Assembly (NCBI GenBank): GCA_945897805.1
Contig: CAMDFX010000005.1
Span: forward strand, 7,501 to 71,500
Direction of reading: 5' to 3'
From: Chryseobacterium gleum
GTDB lineage: Bacteria > Bacteroidota > Bacteroidia > Flavobacteriales_D > Crocinitomicaceae
DNA: 64,000 nt
This document shows positions 49,478 to 59,230 of this stretch, one piece after another. Both the position numbers and the translations under genes were made by a program. Under the pieces are notes generated by a model, which was given only the letters and a program-made list of their open reading frames with translations, was not told where the DNA came from and searched no databases. Numbering within the stretch: position 1 is the stretch's first letter; every line of letters starts with the position of its first letter.

Positions 49478-50929
49478 ATGACACGATTCATATTAATTTG
49501 TTTTTTGGTTTGTACCTCTTTATTGGCAAATGCACAAAAAAACAACAAGCAATTAAAAGCATACTTAGACCACAAAGTTTTCTTCGAAAGCTCCATTGGA
49601 AATTATGTTGAGGTTCAATTACAATTTCTTGGACTTTCTTTAAAGTATAAGGGCGTTGAAGGCGGTTTGCAGGGCGAAGTGGCTATTCAATTATCTATCA
49701 AATCAAATGACTCAATTGTTGCTTCAGATGCATACAGACTGCAAACTCCATTGATGCGAGATAGCATTGTTGAAGATTTTTTTGATTTGAAAAGATTTGC
49801 ACTTCAACCTGGAAATTACGAATTAGAAGTTTCACTGCAAGATTTGAATGCTACCAATGAACCAATGTCAGGCAAACAACAAATTGAAATCAGGGATTTA
49901 GGATCAAAGCCTACTTTTTCAGATATTCAAGTTTCTGAAACAATGACAAGAACTGATTCATCAAGCGTTTTCACAAAGTCAGGCTATGAAATGATTCCTC
50001 GAATTTCAAACTATTTTACAACTGAGGCCAATACATTGCCTGTTTATTTTGAAATTTATCACCCAGAAAAGTCTGTGCAAGCTGTTGGGATAAAACAAAC
50101 CATTTTTCAAACAAAATCAAAATTAGAAATGGAGGAATTTACTCGTTTTTCAAAACATGAAGTAAATCAAGTTCAACCTGTTGTGCGGGTAATTGACATT
50201 TCAAAATTACCTTCAGGCGAATATACATTGCAGTACACTTTGATTTCAAAAGAGAATCAAGAATTAGCAAAATCTGAGTACTTTTTTGAGCGTTCCAATG
50301 AAATTACTGAAGCGATCACTGCGGAAAACATTGTTCTAGATCCCGCGTTTCAATCATCCATAACTAACGACAGTGTATTTTATTACATGGAAAGTTTGAT
50401 TCCAATTTCCAAACCTGCAGAAATTAAAAATATCATCAGTATTTTAAAGAAAAAAGACAGCGAACAATCCCGAAAATACATTCAAGCATTTTGGATTTTT
50501 AGCGCAAACGGCATGAAGGCTTATGATGCTTGGATGCAATATAAAGGCCAAGTACAATTAGTTCAAAAGCTGTTTTCTAATAATTTTATGGAAGGATTTG
50601 AAACTGATAGAGGACGTGTTTATCTTCAATACGGAGCACCAAACTATATTATAGCGAGAGAAAGTTCTCCCTCCGACTATCCTTATGAAATATGGCAATA
50701 TGACAAAATCAAACAATATTCGAACAAGAGATTTATCTTTTACAATCCCGATTTGGTCAACAATAACTATAAATTATTGCACTGCGATATGATTGGAGAA
50801 CTTCAAAATTATCGCTGGCAACAAGCACTTGCAAAAAGAAATTCTCCAAATAGAAATATCGACGATCCAAACGATGGAAACAACAGTCATTTTGGTGGAG
50901 AAAGTCTAGAATTATTTCAACAAAAATAA
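49478..50929 (+). CDS. GWxTD domain-containing secreted protein
   Basis: 483 residues. Signal peptide MTRFILICFLVCTSLLANAQ, a beta-sandwich region (residues 20-300), and a C-terminal GWxTD-type domain (residues about 340-460: FWIFSANGMKAYDAWMQYKG, TDRGRVYLQYGAPNYI, SDYPYEIWQYDKI). Here TDRGRVYLQYGAPN corresponds to the canonical (G)xTDxxGxVxIxYGxP stretch. Ends with an Asn-rich tail. A GT2 gene follows after 9 bases. Envelope role inferred, function unknown. Confidence 0.85.
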   Translation: MTRFILICFLVCTSLLANAQKNNKQLKAYLDHKVFFESSIGNYVEVQLQFLGLSLKYKGVEGGLQGEVAIQLSIKSNDSIVASDAYRLQTPLMRDSIVEDFFDLKRFALQPGNYELEVSLQDLNATNEPMSGKQQIEIRDLGSKPTFSDIQVSETMTRTDSSSVFTKSGYEMIPRISNYFTTEANTLPVYFEIYHPEKSVQAVGIKQTIFQTKSKLEMEEFTRFSKHEVNQVQPVVRVIDISKLPSGEYTLQYTLISKENQELAKSEYFFERSNEITEAITAENIVLDPAFQSSITNDSVFYYMESLIPISKPAEIKNIISILKKKDSEQSRKYIQAFWIFSANGMKAYDAWMQYKGQVQLVQKLFSNNFMEGFETDRGRVYLQYGAPNYIIARESSPSDYPYEIWQYDKIKQYSNKRFIFYNPDLVNNNYKLLHCDMIGELQNYRWQQALAKRNSPNRNIDDPNDGNNSHFGGESLELFQQK

Positions 50930-50938
50930 ACTGCTCTT

Positions 50939-51961
50939 TTGAATCAAATTGCGATTGTCATCCTTAATTGGAATGGAAAACACTTTTTAAAAGACTTCCT
51001 TCCAAGTGTTATAAAATATTCTGGAGATGCCAGAATTATAGTGGCTGACAATGCCTCTTCTGACGACTCTATTTCTTTATTAAGCAATGATTTCCCAACG
51101 ATTGAAATTATCCAAAACGATCAAAATGGTGGTTTTGCGAAAGGATACAATGATGCGCTCAGAAAAGTCGATAGTCCTTATTATTTATTGCTAAATAGTG
51201 ATGTTGAAGTGAGTGAAAATTGGTTGATTCCACTTTTAAGATCAATGGAAAACCCAAAGATTGCTGGCTGTCAACCAAAAGTTTTATCACATGGAGACAA
51301 AACAAAATTTGAACATGCTGGAGCAGCTGGAGGATATTTAGACCACAACTATTATCCCTTTTGCAGGGGCAGAATTTTCAACGAAACTGAAAAAGACACA
51401 CAACAATATGATGGTGAAGCTGAAGTTTTTTGGACTTCTGGCGCTTGCATGTTGATTCGATCTGAATTGTTCCACAAAGCAGGTGGATTTGATGAGCTTT
51501 TTTTCGCACACATGGAAGAAATTGATTTGTGTTGGAGAATTAAGAAATTAGGCTACAATTTCAAAATTATCCCTTCTTCGGAAGTATATCATGTTGGTGG
51601 CGGAACTTTGGATTATTTATCCCCTAAAAAAACGTATTTGAATTTCAGGAACAGTTTGTACATGATTACAAAAAACCACGCTGGCTGGCTATTTCCGAAA
51701 TTATTTTACAGAATGTTGCTAGATGGCATTGCAGCAATGCTGTTTCTTTTTTCTGGTAAACCTCGCCACTTTTGGTCCGTCTTTAGGGCGCACATTGATT
51801 TTTATAAACACATCAGTACTATGCTCAAAAAACGCAAAGAATTAAAGAAAATACAAATTGATTTTAATGCAACTGGATTATATCGAGGAAGTATTTTGTG
51901 GGCAAAATATTTCAAACGAATTCATTCATTCAGCAATTTAAACATGAGACTTTTTGACTGA
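50939..51961 (+). CDS. family 2 glycosyltransferase (rhamnosyltransferase-like)
   Basis: 340 residues. VILNWNGKHFLKDFLPSVIK and VADNASSDDSISLL mark the nucleotide-sugar fold; LNSDVEVSENWL carries the metal-binding Asp, and FFAHMEEIDLCWRIKKLGY is the acceptor-side ED-like motif of this group. Starts at a TTG (no ATG fits). Two C-terminal amphipathic or hydrophobic segments suggest membrane association. Substrate unknown; cell-surface glycan likely. Confidence 0.88.
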   Translation: MNQIAIVILNWNGKHFLKDFLPSVIKYSGDARIIVADNASSDDSISLLSNDFPTIEIIQNDQNGGFAKGYNDALRKVDSPYYLLLNSDVEVSENWLIPLLRSMENPKIAGCQPKVLSHGDKTKFEHAGAAGGYLDHNYYPFCRGRIFNETEKDTQQYDGEAEVFWTSGACMLIRSELFHKAGGFDELFFAHMEEIDLCWRIKKLGYNFKIIPSSEVYHVGGGTLDYLSPKKTYLNFRNSLYMITKNHAGWLFPKLFYRMLLDGIAAMLFLFSGKPRHFWSVFRAHIDFYKHISTMLKKRKELKKIQIDFNATGLYRGSILWAKYFKRIHSFSNLNMRLFD

Positions 51962-51976
51962 ATAAAGCCTTAAAAA

Positions 51977-52711
51977 TCAGATATTTTTTCTTCTTAATTC
52001 GAAATTTTGTCCCAAATATACTTTTCTAACTTGTTCATCTGAAGCCAACTCTTCAGCTGTCCCTGACTTCAAAATTGACCCTTCAAATAATAAATAAGCA
52101 CGATCTGTAATTGATAAAGTTTCTTGAACATTGTGATCTGTAATCAAAATTCCAATGTTTTTCTTGCGTAAATCTGCAATAATACTTTGAATATCTTCAA
52201 CAGCAATAGGATCTACGCCTGCAAATGGTTCGTCTAACAACACAAATTTTGGATTTGTTGCCAATGCGCGCGCAATTTCTGTTCTCCTTTTCTCTCCTCC
52301 AGAAAGTCTGTTGCCCAGATTTTTTCTCACATGCGTCAAACTGAATTCCTCCAGCAATTGCTCTAATCTTTCAGTTCTCTGAGGTTTAGTGAGATCAGTC
52401 ATTTCCAAAATGGCCAAAATATTATCTTCCACACTCAATTTACGGAAAACGGAAACTTCCTGGGGTAAATATCCAATTCCCAATTGGGCTCTTTTATACA
52501 TCGGATAATTTGTGATCTCAGTATCATCCAAAAAAACAGATCCTTCATCCGGCTTTACTAAACCTACAATCATGTAAAAAGATGTTGTTTTTCCTGCGCC
52601 ATTTGGACCAAGTAAACCAACAATCTCACCTTGATTTACTTCAATAGTTACGCCTTTAACAACACCTCTGCCCTTGTAAGTCTTTTTTATTTCCTGTGTG
52701 TACAATTTCAC
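51977..52711 (-). CDS. lptB: LPS export ABC transporter ATP-binding protein
   Basis: 244 residues. Walker A GPNGAGKT (35-42), signature [15 protein letters not shown], Walker [21 protein letters not shown] and switch His [10 protein letters not shown], the last being the LptB-specific DHNVxxTL. Drives the LptF/G permease (one candidate at 44842). Its stop is 15 bases from the convergent glycosyltransferase, leaving no room for a normal terminator. Confidence 0.95.
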   Translation of the reverse strand: MKLYTQEIKKTYKGRGVVKGVTIEVNQGEIVGLLGPNGAGKTTSFYMIVGLVKPDEGSVFLDDTEITNYPMYKRAQLGIGYLPQEVSVFRKLSVEDNILAILEMTDLTKPQRTERLEQLLEEFSLTHVRKNLGNRLSGGEKRRTEIARALATNPKFVLLDEPFAGVDPIAVEDIQSIIADLRKKNIGILITDHNVQETLSITDRAYLLFEGSILKSGTAEELASDEQVRKVYLGQNFELRRKNI

Positions 52712-52730
52712 TTTTCGGGTAATTTAGATT

Positions 52731-52738
52731 CAAAAATA
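52731..52738 (-). promoter_or_regulatory. -7 promoter element for lptB
   Basis: Minus-strand TATTTTTG, matching TAnnTTTG, 19 bases before the lptB ATG. Confidence 0.5.
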
Positions 52739-52753
52739 AGAAGAAACAATGAA

Positions 52754-55213
52754 TTAGAAACTGAAAGTCATTCGTGCGCGGATACCAAACGGACTCATTC
52801 CAGGTTCTAAGTGGGTTACACGATACACCAAATCAATTCTACCGAATTTAAAAATATTTTCAATTCCAGCAGCTAATTCAGTATAGGGAACTTTTCCAAA
52901 TTGCTTGGTAAATGTGGGTAAAATCATTTCTCCAGAATGTCTCGAATCAATTGACCCATAAACGATTCTGCCAGTTGTAACCAATCTCCATTTCAATTTT
53001 TTAACTAAAGGAATTCTATCAAAAAGTAAACCTTGCCAATGCTGTTCTAAAAGTCCAGCAACGTACTTATCAGAAATAAATTCGAAGTAGTTTAATTTAT
53101 TAAAAGTACTGGTTAACAGCCAATATGATTGATTTCCTTCGTGCACTTTCAAAAATGGATATGCGGCTGTTCCGGAAATATAACCTGCTGTGAAGCCATA
53201 TCTCAAGCGACCCAAAACGCCCACATTTCTGGTATGTTCCATTTGAAATTCAAACTTTTGATAATTGTAATCACTCCCGAAAATTCCTTTCACACCAAAA
53301 ATTCCCTGCACAGAAAAAATCGGATATTTAGAACCAATGGATGAACGATCAAAAGCACCAGAAATAAACTCTTCGTCCTTTGTCCATCTCATTCTCAAAG
53401 TAAATTCAGAGGTTTGAATTCTAGGAATATTGACAAGTGTTTCATCAAAACTTCGTTTTTGGTAGTTCGCTAAACCTAATGCGGTGTATTCTTTCCATTC
53501 AAAACCACCATAAATAATCAAATCTTTTTTGATGTCTTTTTCTAAGCTTATTCCCGCTTTTTCGACAAATGTCAACTTATCAAGCGGACCCGTTCTGAAA
53601 AGTGTATTGAAAGTTGATCCAACAGAAGCGGCAGTAGGAGAAACACCAATTTGTTCAATATCATAGTTGTAAAATGTGGTTAACATTCCTCTTTTCTTGG
53701 GTGTTAAATTATATCGAATTGATGCACCATACTTAAATCTTTCGTCACCAAAACCGTAGGCGATTCTTCCGCCGAGTTCGATTCTTCTTGAAAAATCGTT
53801 GGATGTTCTCAAAGCGAGACCAACCCTGTAAGATTCAATTGGATTGACGCTGAACAAACTAAAAGCGCTTCCTATTTCAACTTTGCCCATTGGAAAATAT
53901 CCAGTAGCTCCCATGTATGAAAGCTTTTTCAACGTTTTAAAAAATGTAGTGTTGTTTAAAGAATCAACCATTTTGTCAATTCCTGCTTCTTGAGCAGACA
54001 ATTCTTCATGTCGGTTTTTGACCCAATAATCTTTGGATCTATTCAGGGCACTATCCAAATATTCAATTGTATTGTCCGCATTATAAAATACATCATCATG
54101 CGGTTGATTGATTACAAATTCTTTTCTGGAAGATAATTTTCTGGCAAAAAAACCATACAATTTAGATTTGTCGGTAAACTTTAAATCGACAATCATTTTT
54201 TCGCGCACTTGCATCCAAACTTCTTTTTCAACTTGCTCAAAATCTTGCTCAAAATACATATCTTGCACATAATTGATATTTGCCCAAGGAGATAAACTTG
54301 CCTTGATACTTTTGACTGCATAAGTAGAATCATGAATCCACATTTCGCCAGAAAAAGTCATATCTCCCGTTCGTTTTGGTTGAAAGGTCAATTTATAGCA
54401 CCATTTGTTGCCAAGATATGTAGAATCCGTTAACACAAACTTGTAATATGAGCGGGCAATGTTTGCAATTGGACTTACAAAAGAACGTTGAAAAAGGTTG
54501 ATGTAATTATCATAAATATTCATATCCAAATACATATCTCCTAAAAGTTGATTGATTTGAATATTTTCAATGCCTGAAACTTTCGATGCTTTAATAATTT
54601 CTATTTTCTTTTTCGGATTATTTCTAAAATGAAAATCTGAAATCGATTCACTCAAAAGCACTGGTAAAAATGTTGATCCATCATCGGAGGAATCAAGGTA
54701 ATCCATAACCACATCTAGCCGCTGAATTAATCCTCTATCAGTAAATTTATCTCCAATATTATTAAGGTCAAGTTGCATTTTATTGTAAACTTCATAATCG
54801 TAAGAAGTCAATTTCTCCTTATTATTTATCCTTTTGTTGGCAATAATTTTCTTGTGTAAAGTAATGGAAGGCAATTCATCAGGAGGCCTGACAAAAAAAG
54901 TCTCAAGCTCTTCAACGTCAGGCTTTAGGGTAATATTAATTTCTTGAGACTGGTCAAGTTTTACAGCAACTGTTTTGGTTTTATAACCCAAGAAAACAAA
55001 CTGCAAACTATCTGTGGCATAATACGTTTCTATTGAATAACGGCCAATAGTATCTGTAGAAGTACCCATTTTCGAAAGATAAAATTTTACTTTAACAAAA
55101 GGTAGAGTTTCACCAGTCACTTCATCCGTAACTTTGCCAAAAACTTTAGTTTGTTGGGAAAACGAACTAAAAAAGATTCCCAAAAATGCAACGATGAGTA
55201 AATATTTTTTCAT
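52754..55213 (-). CDS. DUF5686 family outer-membrane protein with CarboxypepD_reg domain
   Basis: 819 residues from ATG 55213 (a TTG three codons earlier is not needed). Signal peptide KKYLLIVAFLGIFFSSFSQ, a carboxypeptidase-regulatory-like domain (about 20-95, FGKVTDEVTGETLPFVKVKF), then a long DUF5686 region with YDYEVYNKMQLDLNNIGDKF, SGEMWIHDSTYAVKSIKASL and C-terminal barrel-like strands ending in Phe (RARMTFSF). A Bacteroidetes outer-membrane family of unknown function. Confidence 0.87.
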   Translation of the reverse strand: MKKYLLIVAFLGIFFSSFSQQTKVFGKVTDEVTGETLPFVKVKFYLSKMGTSTDTIGRYSIETYYATDSLQFVFLGYKTKTVAVKLDQSQEINITLKPDVEELETFFVRPPDELPSITLHKKIIANKRINNKEKLTSYDYEVYNKMQLDLNNIGDKFTDRGLIQRLDVVMDYLDSSDDGSTFLPVLLSESISDFHFRNNPKKKIEIIKASKVSGIENIQINQLLGDMYLDMNIYDNYINLFQRSFVSPIANIARSYYKFVLTDSTYLGNKWCYKLTFQPKRTGDMTFSGEMWIHDSTYAVKSIKASLSPWANINYVQDMYFEQDFEQVEKEVWMQVREKMIVDLKFTDKSKLYGFFARKLSSRKEFVINQPHDDVFYNADNTIEYLDSALNRSKDYWVKNRHEELSAQEAGIDKMVDSLNNTTFFKTLKKLSYMGATGYFPMGKVEIGSAFSLFSVNPIESYRVGLALRTSNDFSRRIELGGRIAYGFGDERFKYGASIRYNLTPKKRGMLTTFYNYDIEQIGVSPTAASVGSTFNTLFRTGPLDKLTFVEKAGISLEKDIKKDLIIYGGFEWKEYTALGLANYQKRSFDETLVNIPRIQTSEFTLRMRWTKDEEFISGAFDRSSIGSKYPIFSVQGIFGVKGIFGSDYNYQKFEFQMEHTRNVGVLGRLRYGFTAGYISGTAAYPFLKVHEGNQSYWLLTSTFNKLNYFEFISDKYVAGLLEQHWQGLLFDRIPLVKKLKWRLVTTGRIVYGSIDSRHSGEMILPTFTKQFGKVPYTELAAGIENIFKFGRIDLVYRVTHLEPGMSPFGIRARMTFSF

Positions 55214-55224
55214 AATTCTCAACC

Positions 55225-55232
55225 CAAAGGTA
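55225..55232 (-). promoter_or_regulatory. -7 promoter element for the DUF5686 gene
   Basis: Minus-strand TACCTTTG, 12 bases before the ATG at 55213; implies a very short leader. Confidence 0.5.
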
Positions 55233-55266
55233 CAAAAATCAAACCATTATAACTTTAAAATAAAAA

Positions 55267-56064
55267 CTAAACGATACTTTCTTTGCTGCGATTCTTTTCC
55301 ACGCCGGCTGTTACCCAAATACTTATTTCATAAAGCAACAAAATTGGAATCGAAACAATGATTTGGCTAATCATGTCAGGCGGTGTAATTACTGCGGATA
55401 AAATAAGTACTCCAACGATTGCATGTTTTCTGTATTTTTTCAAAAAAGCAGCAGTTATGATTCCTAATTTCGCCATTAAATAGGCTACCACTGGCAGTAA
55501 AAAAAGTAAACCTGAATAAAAAACTGTTGAAATAATGGTACTCATGTACGAGTTAATTGTAAAGATATTGTCAATATTTTTCGAAATTTGATATGTACCA
55601 AAAAACTGCACGCACATGGGAGAAACAACGAAGTAACCGAATAAAATCCCGAGAAAAAAAAGCAAACTCACATAGAAAACGATTCCTTTCACAACTGTTC
55701 TTTCGTTGGATTTCAAACCAGGTTTCACAAATGACCAAAGTTGATAGAAAATAAAGGGAAAAGCCAATACGACTCCGCCAATCATACTCATCATCATTGC
55801 GTATCCAAATTGTCCGCCCATGGTTGTGCTTTGCATTTTTACAGGAATTTCTTCAATACAAATTCCAGTGTAAGAGCACATCAAGCGGAAACTTATGAAA
55901 GAAGGATCTTTCATAGAAAGGAAAACATTGTCAATAATCCACTCTTGAAAAATCCAAATTGCAATTGCAATAACTACCACAACAGCTGCGCTTCTCACAA
56001 GTCTCCATCTTAATTCTTCAAGATGATCCAAGAATGACATTTCTTTACCTTCTTTTTCTTTCAT
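55267..56064 (-). CDS. tatC: twin-arginine translocase subunit TatC
   Basis: Receptor of the Tat export system for folded proteins. 265 residues from ATG 56064 (MKEKEGKEMSFLDHLEELRW); the open frame to 56112 precedes the promoter. The TatC N-terminal signature FLDHLEELRWRLVRSA and about six hydrophobic segments (FPFIFYQLWSFVKPGLKSNE, FFLGILFGYFVVSPMCVQFF, VLILSAVITPPDMISQIIVS) are present. tatA is not adjacent. Confidence 0.95.
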   Translation of the reverse strand: MKEKEGKEMSFLDHLEELRWRLVRSAAVVVVIAIAIWIFQEWIIDNVFLSMKDPSFISFRLMCSYTGICIEEIPVKMQSTTMGGQFGYAMMMSMIGGVVLAFPFIFYQLWSFVKPGLKSNERTVVKGIVFYVSLLFFLGILFGYFVVSPMCVQFFGTYQISKNIDNIFTINSYMSTIISTVFYSGLLFLLPVVAYLMAKLGIITAAFLKKYRKHAIVGVLILSAVITPPDMISQIIVSIPILLLYEISIWVTAGVEKNRSKESIV

Positions 56065-56072
56065 TTCGGGTG

Positions 56073-56080
56073 CAAATGTA
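56073..56080 (-). promoter_or_regulatory. -7 promoter element for tatC
   Basis: Minus-strand TACATTTG, nine bases before the chosen ATG. A TTTG at 56104-56107 lies 23 bases further upstream. Confidence 0.5.
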
Positions 56081-56248
56081 CAATAACTGTAGATTAAAAT
56101 AAACAAATGCATGTTTTCAAATCAGAATAAAACCAAAAAATGAAAAAATAAGGTATTTTTAAAAAAATAATGGCAAATAAACCTTTTAAATTATGTAACT
56201 TCGCTTAAAAATTTTGTAACTTTCAGGTAAAGTTCAATTAACAAATCC

Positions 56249-58432
56249 ATGGTTCAAACAGATCTAAAAGGTGCACTTCGCACATATTTCGGATTCGATA
56301 GCTTTAAAGGAAGACAAGAGGACATAATAAACAATGTGTTAAATGGAAACAACACTTTCGTTATTATGCCCACTGGTGGCGGTAAATCGCTTTGCTATCA
56401 ATTACCAGCATTATTATCAGAAGGAACAGCAATTGTTGTTTCACCACTGATTGCTTTGATGAAAAATCAAGTTGATGCTATCCGAAATGTGAGTGACAGT
56501 GAATCTGTGGCGCATTTTCTGAATTCGTCCTTATCCAAAGCAGAAATTACCAGAGTGAAAACAGACATTCAAGCTGGGAAAACAAAATTGTTGTACGTTG
56601 CTCCAGAATCTCTGACAAAACAAGAATACATTGATTTTTTAACGTCGGTGAACATTTCTTTTTTTGCCATTGATGAAGCGCATTGTATTTCAGAATGGGG
56701 GCATGATTTCAGGCCAGAATATCGAAGATTGAGAGAGATTTTTGAAAAAATTTCCAATGTTCCTATTATTGCGTTGACTGCAACGGCAACGCCAAAAGTT
56801 CAATTCGACATTCAAAAGAACTTGAATATGCTGGATGCTATTCTTTACAAATCTTCTTTTAATAGAGATAATTTGTACTATGAGATACGCCCCAAGAAAG
56901 ATGTTGAAAAAGAAATCATTCGATACATCCGTTCAAAGGAAGGAAAGTCTGGAATCATTTATTGCTTGAGCAGAAAAAAAGTGGAAGAACTTTCTGAATT
57001 ATTGCAATTGAATGGAATCAATGCTTTGCCTTATCACGCAGGTTTAGACGCAGTTACTAGAGGAAAACACCAAGACATGTTTTTGATGGAAGATACAAGT
57101 ATAATTGTTGCTACCATCGCTTTTGGAATGGGAATTGATAAACCAGACGTTCGATTTGTAATTCACCACGATATTCCTAAATCATTAGAAAGCTATTACC
57201 AAGAAACTGGAAGGGCTGGTCGCGATGGTGGCGAAGGCGAATGTGTTGTGTTTTATAGCTACAAGGACATTGAAAAATTAGAAAAATTTCTGCAAGGAAA
57301 ACCTGTAGCTGAGCAAGAAATTGGCAAACAGTTATTGCATGAAATGGTTTCATATACTGAAACCTCAGTTTGTCGCAGAAAGTATATCCTTCATTATTTT
57401 GGAGAACAATTTGATGAAGCAGGATGCAACTGTATGTGTGACAATTGTAAATTCCCAAGAGAACGCTCAGAAGGTCAAGAATATGTTTCATTACTTTTAG
57501 GTGCTGTAAAGGAGCTTGAAGAGCAGCAAAAAGCCAAGCATTTATGCGCATTTATTGCCGGTAATATTACTGCAGATATTAAAAGTTATCGTCATGACCA
57601 ATTGCCACTTTTTGGTAAAGGAAAGGCCCGCGATGAACACTTTTGGAATGCTGTCATCCGCCAAAGTTTGGTGGGTGGATTTATTACAAAAGACATCGAA
57701 ACATACGGTACAATTAAATTAACCAATCAAGGCAAGGATTTTTTAAAAAAACCAACTTCTTTCCTGCTAATCAAAGAAAGAATTTTTACTGGAACTGACG
57801 GTGAAGACAATGATATAGTGACGCCAGGAAAAGGTGGTGCTTTTGATGAAGTATTGTACCAACTTCTGGTCGATCTAAGAAAATCAATTTCAAAGCAAAA
57901 AAACATTCCTCCTTTCGTTATTTTCCAAGAACCTTCTCTGAAAGACATGTGCTTGCAATATCCGATTAGTTTGGATGAATTGACAAATATTCAAGGAGTT
58001 GGTACAGGAAAAGCAGCGAGATATGGAGAGCCATTTTTAGCTTTAATTCAAGCCTACGTTGACGAAAATGACATCGAACGTGCACAAGACATGGTTGTGA
58101 AGTCACTGATAAACAAATCTGTTTTGAAAGTACAGTTGATTCAAAATATTGACCGTAAACTTCCGCTTGAAGACATTGGAAAAGCACAAGGAAAAGACAT
58201 TGACGAAGTAATTGAAGAAATTGAAGGAATTGTTTCGTCTGGAACAAGAGTGAATATCAATTATTACATTGATGACATTTTAGACCAAGACAATCAGGAA
58301 GAAATTTATGAATATTTCAAAGATGCTGAAACCGACGATATTATCGAAGCTTACAAGGAATTTGATGGAGATTATACGGAAGAAGAATTGAGATTAATGC
58401 GCATTAAATTCATGAGTGAAATGGCGAATTAA
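56249..58432 (+). CDS. recQ: ATP-dependent DNA helicase RecQ
   Basis: 727 residues, longer than the 609 of E. coli. Walker A PTGGGKS (41-47), DEAH box (AIDEAHCISEWGHDFRPEYR), helicase motifs VHHD-like and QETGRAGRDG, then the zinc-binding domain with C.C..C (CRRKYILHYFG, GCNCMCDNC), winged helix and an HRDC domain (LRKSISKQKNIPPFVIFQEP, ITNIQGVGTGKAARYGE-like). A C-terminal acidic extension of about 110 residues (LPLEDIGKAQGKDIDEVIEE) follows the HRDC. Repairs and restarts replication forks. Confidence 0.96.
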   Translation: MVQTDLKGALRTYFGFDSFKGRQEDIINNVLNGNNTFVIMPTGGGKSLCYQLPALLSEGTAIVVSPLIALMKNQVDAIRNVSDSESVAHFLNSSLSKAEITRVKTDIQAGKTKLLYVAPESLTKQEYIDFLTSVNISFFAIDEAHCISEWGHDFRPEYRRLREIFEKISNVPIIALTATATPKVQFDIQKNLNMLDAILYKSSFNRDNLYYEIRPKKDVEKEIIRYIRSKEGKSGIIYCLSRKKVEELSELLQLNGINALPYHAGLDAVTRGKHQDMFLMEDTSIIVATIAFGMGIDKPDVRFVIHHDIPKSLESYYQETGRAGRDGGEGECVVFYSYKDIEKLEKFLQGKPVAEQEIGKQLLHEMVSYTETSVCRRKYILHYFGEQFDEAGCNCMCDNCKFPRERSEGQEYVSLLLGAVKELEEQQKAKHLCAFIAGNITADIKSYRHDQLPLFGKGKARDEHFWNAVIRQSLVGGFITKDIETYGTIKLTNQGKDFLKKPTSFLLIKERIFTGTDGEDNDIVTPGKGGAFDEVLYQLLVDLRKSISKQKNIPPFVIFQEPSLKDMCLQYPISLDELTNIQGVGTGKAARYGEPFLALIQAYVDENDIERAQDMVVKSLINKSVLKVQLIQNIDRKLPLEDIGKAQGKDIDEVIEEIEGIVSSGTRVNINYYIDDILDQDNQEEIYEYFKDAETDDIIEAYKEFDGDYTEEELRLMRIKFMSEMAN

Positions 58433-58453
58433 TCATTTTTAAAAAAAATAAAG

Positions 58454-58487
58454 AAACCGCTTTTCATTTTGATGTTAAGCGGTTTTT
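58454..58487 (+). terminator. terminator after recQ
   Basis: AAACCGCTT/AAGCGGTTT stem, 14-base loop and a T-tail, 21 bases past the recQ stop. Confidence 0.8.
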
Positions 58488-58543
58488 AATTTAAAGGAAA
58501 TTGAGGGAAAAGACATCTAAGCTAAAGTTGAATTTGAAATTTT

Positions 58544-59230
58544 ATGAAATTATTTATTATCAGTTTATTTTTACTAATCTCAAACGCTCGGCTATTTTCG
58601 CAAGAAATGGAGACTTTTGAAATTAACTTTCAACCAACTTTTCTATCAAAACAATTGAACATAAATCAGTTTTACCAAACAAATCAAAATGATAGTATTC
58701 AATTTACTACTTTCAAATTTTACATTTCAAACATTGCATTAATCAACCAAAATAAAATCGTCTGGAAAGTAACTCCTGAATTTTACTTAATTGATTTAGA
58801 AGACACCAATTCTTTAAAAATAAAAAGTTTAATTCCTCAAAAGCTCGAATTCGACCAACTATCTTTTGATTTGGGACTAGATAGTTTGACAAATGTTTCA
58901 GGCGCAATGGGCGGAGCACTTGATCCTACAAAAGGAATGTACTGGACATGGCAAAATGGCTATATTAACCTAAAACTCGAAGGAAATTGTAAGCTTTCTC
59001 CACAAGAAGAGAATGAATTTGTTTTTCATCTTGGTGGTTATCAAAGCCCTTTTAGCACGATTCAAAAAATATCTTTCAAAAGACAAAAAAGCGCCATATA
59101 TCAAATTGGAGTTGAATTAAATAATTGGATTTCGGAGATTGATTTTCAAAATAGCAAGTCAATCATGTCTCCCAGAAAAGAAGCGATTGAAATGTCGATT
59201 AAAGCAACAAAAATGTTTGATTTGAAATGA
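58544..59230 (+). CDS. MbnP-like copper-binding protein
   Basis: 228 residues. Signal peptide MKLFIISLFLLISNARLFSQ. The body shows the MbnP family layout: FKFYISNIALINQNKIVW, YLIDLEDTNS, LSFDLGLDSLTNVSGAMGGA and the hallmark LDPTKGMYWTWQNGYINLKL, with W134 and W136, then HLGGY near the C terminus. In characterised MbnP/MbnH pairs, a Trp of MbnP is oxidised to kynurenine by the diheme MbnH and the protein binds copper. The stop overlaps the start of the diheme gene by 4 bases, indicating coupling. Whether this protein binds copper is inferred. Confidence 0.78.
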   Translation: MKLFIISLFLLISNARLFSQEMETFEINFQPTFLSKQLNINQFYQTNQNDSIQFTTFKFYISNIALINQNKIVWKVTPEFYLIDLEDTNSLKIKSLIPQKLEFDQLSFDLGLDSLTNVSGAMGGALDPTKGMYWTWQNGYINLKLEGNCKLSPQEENEFVFHLGGYQSPFSTIQKISFKRQKSAIYQIGVELNNWISEIDFQNSKSIMSPRKEAIEMSIKATKMFDLK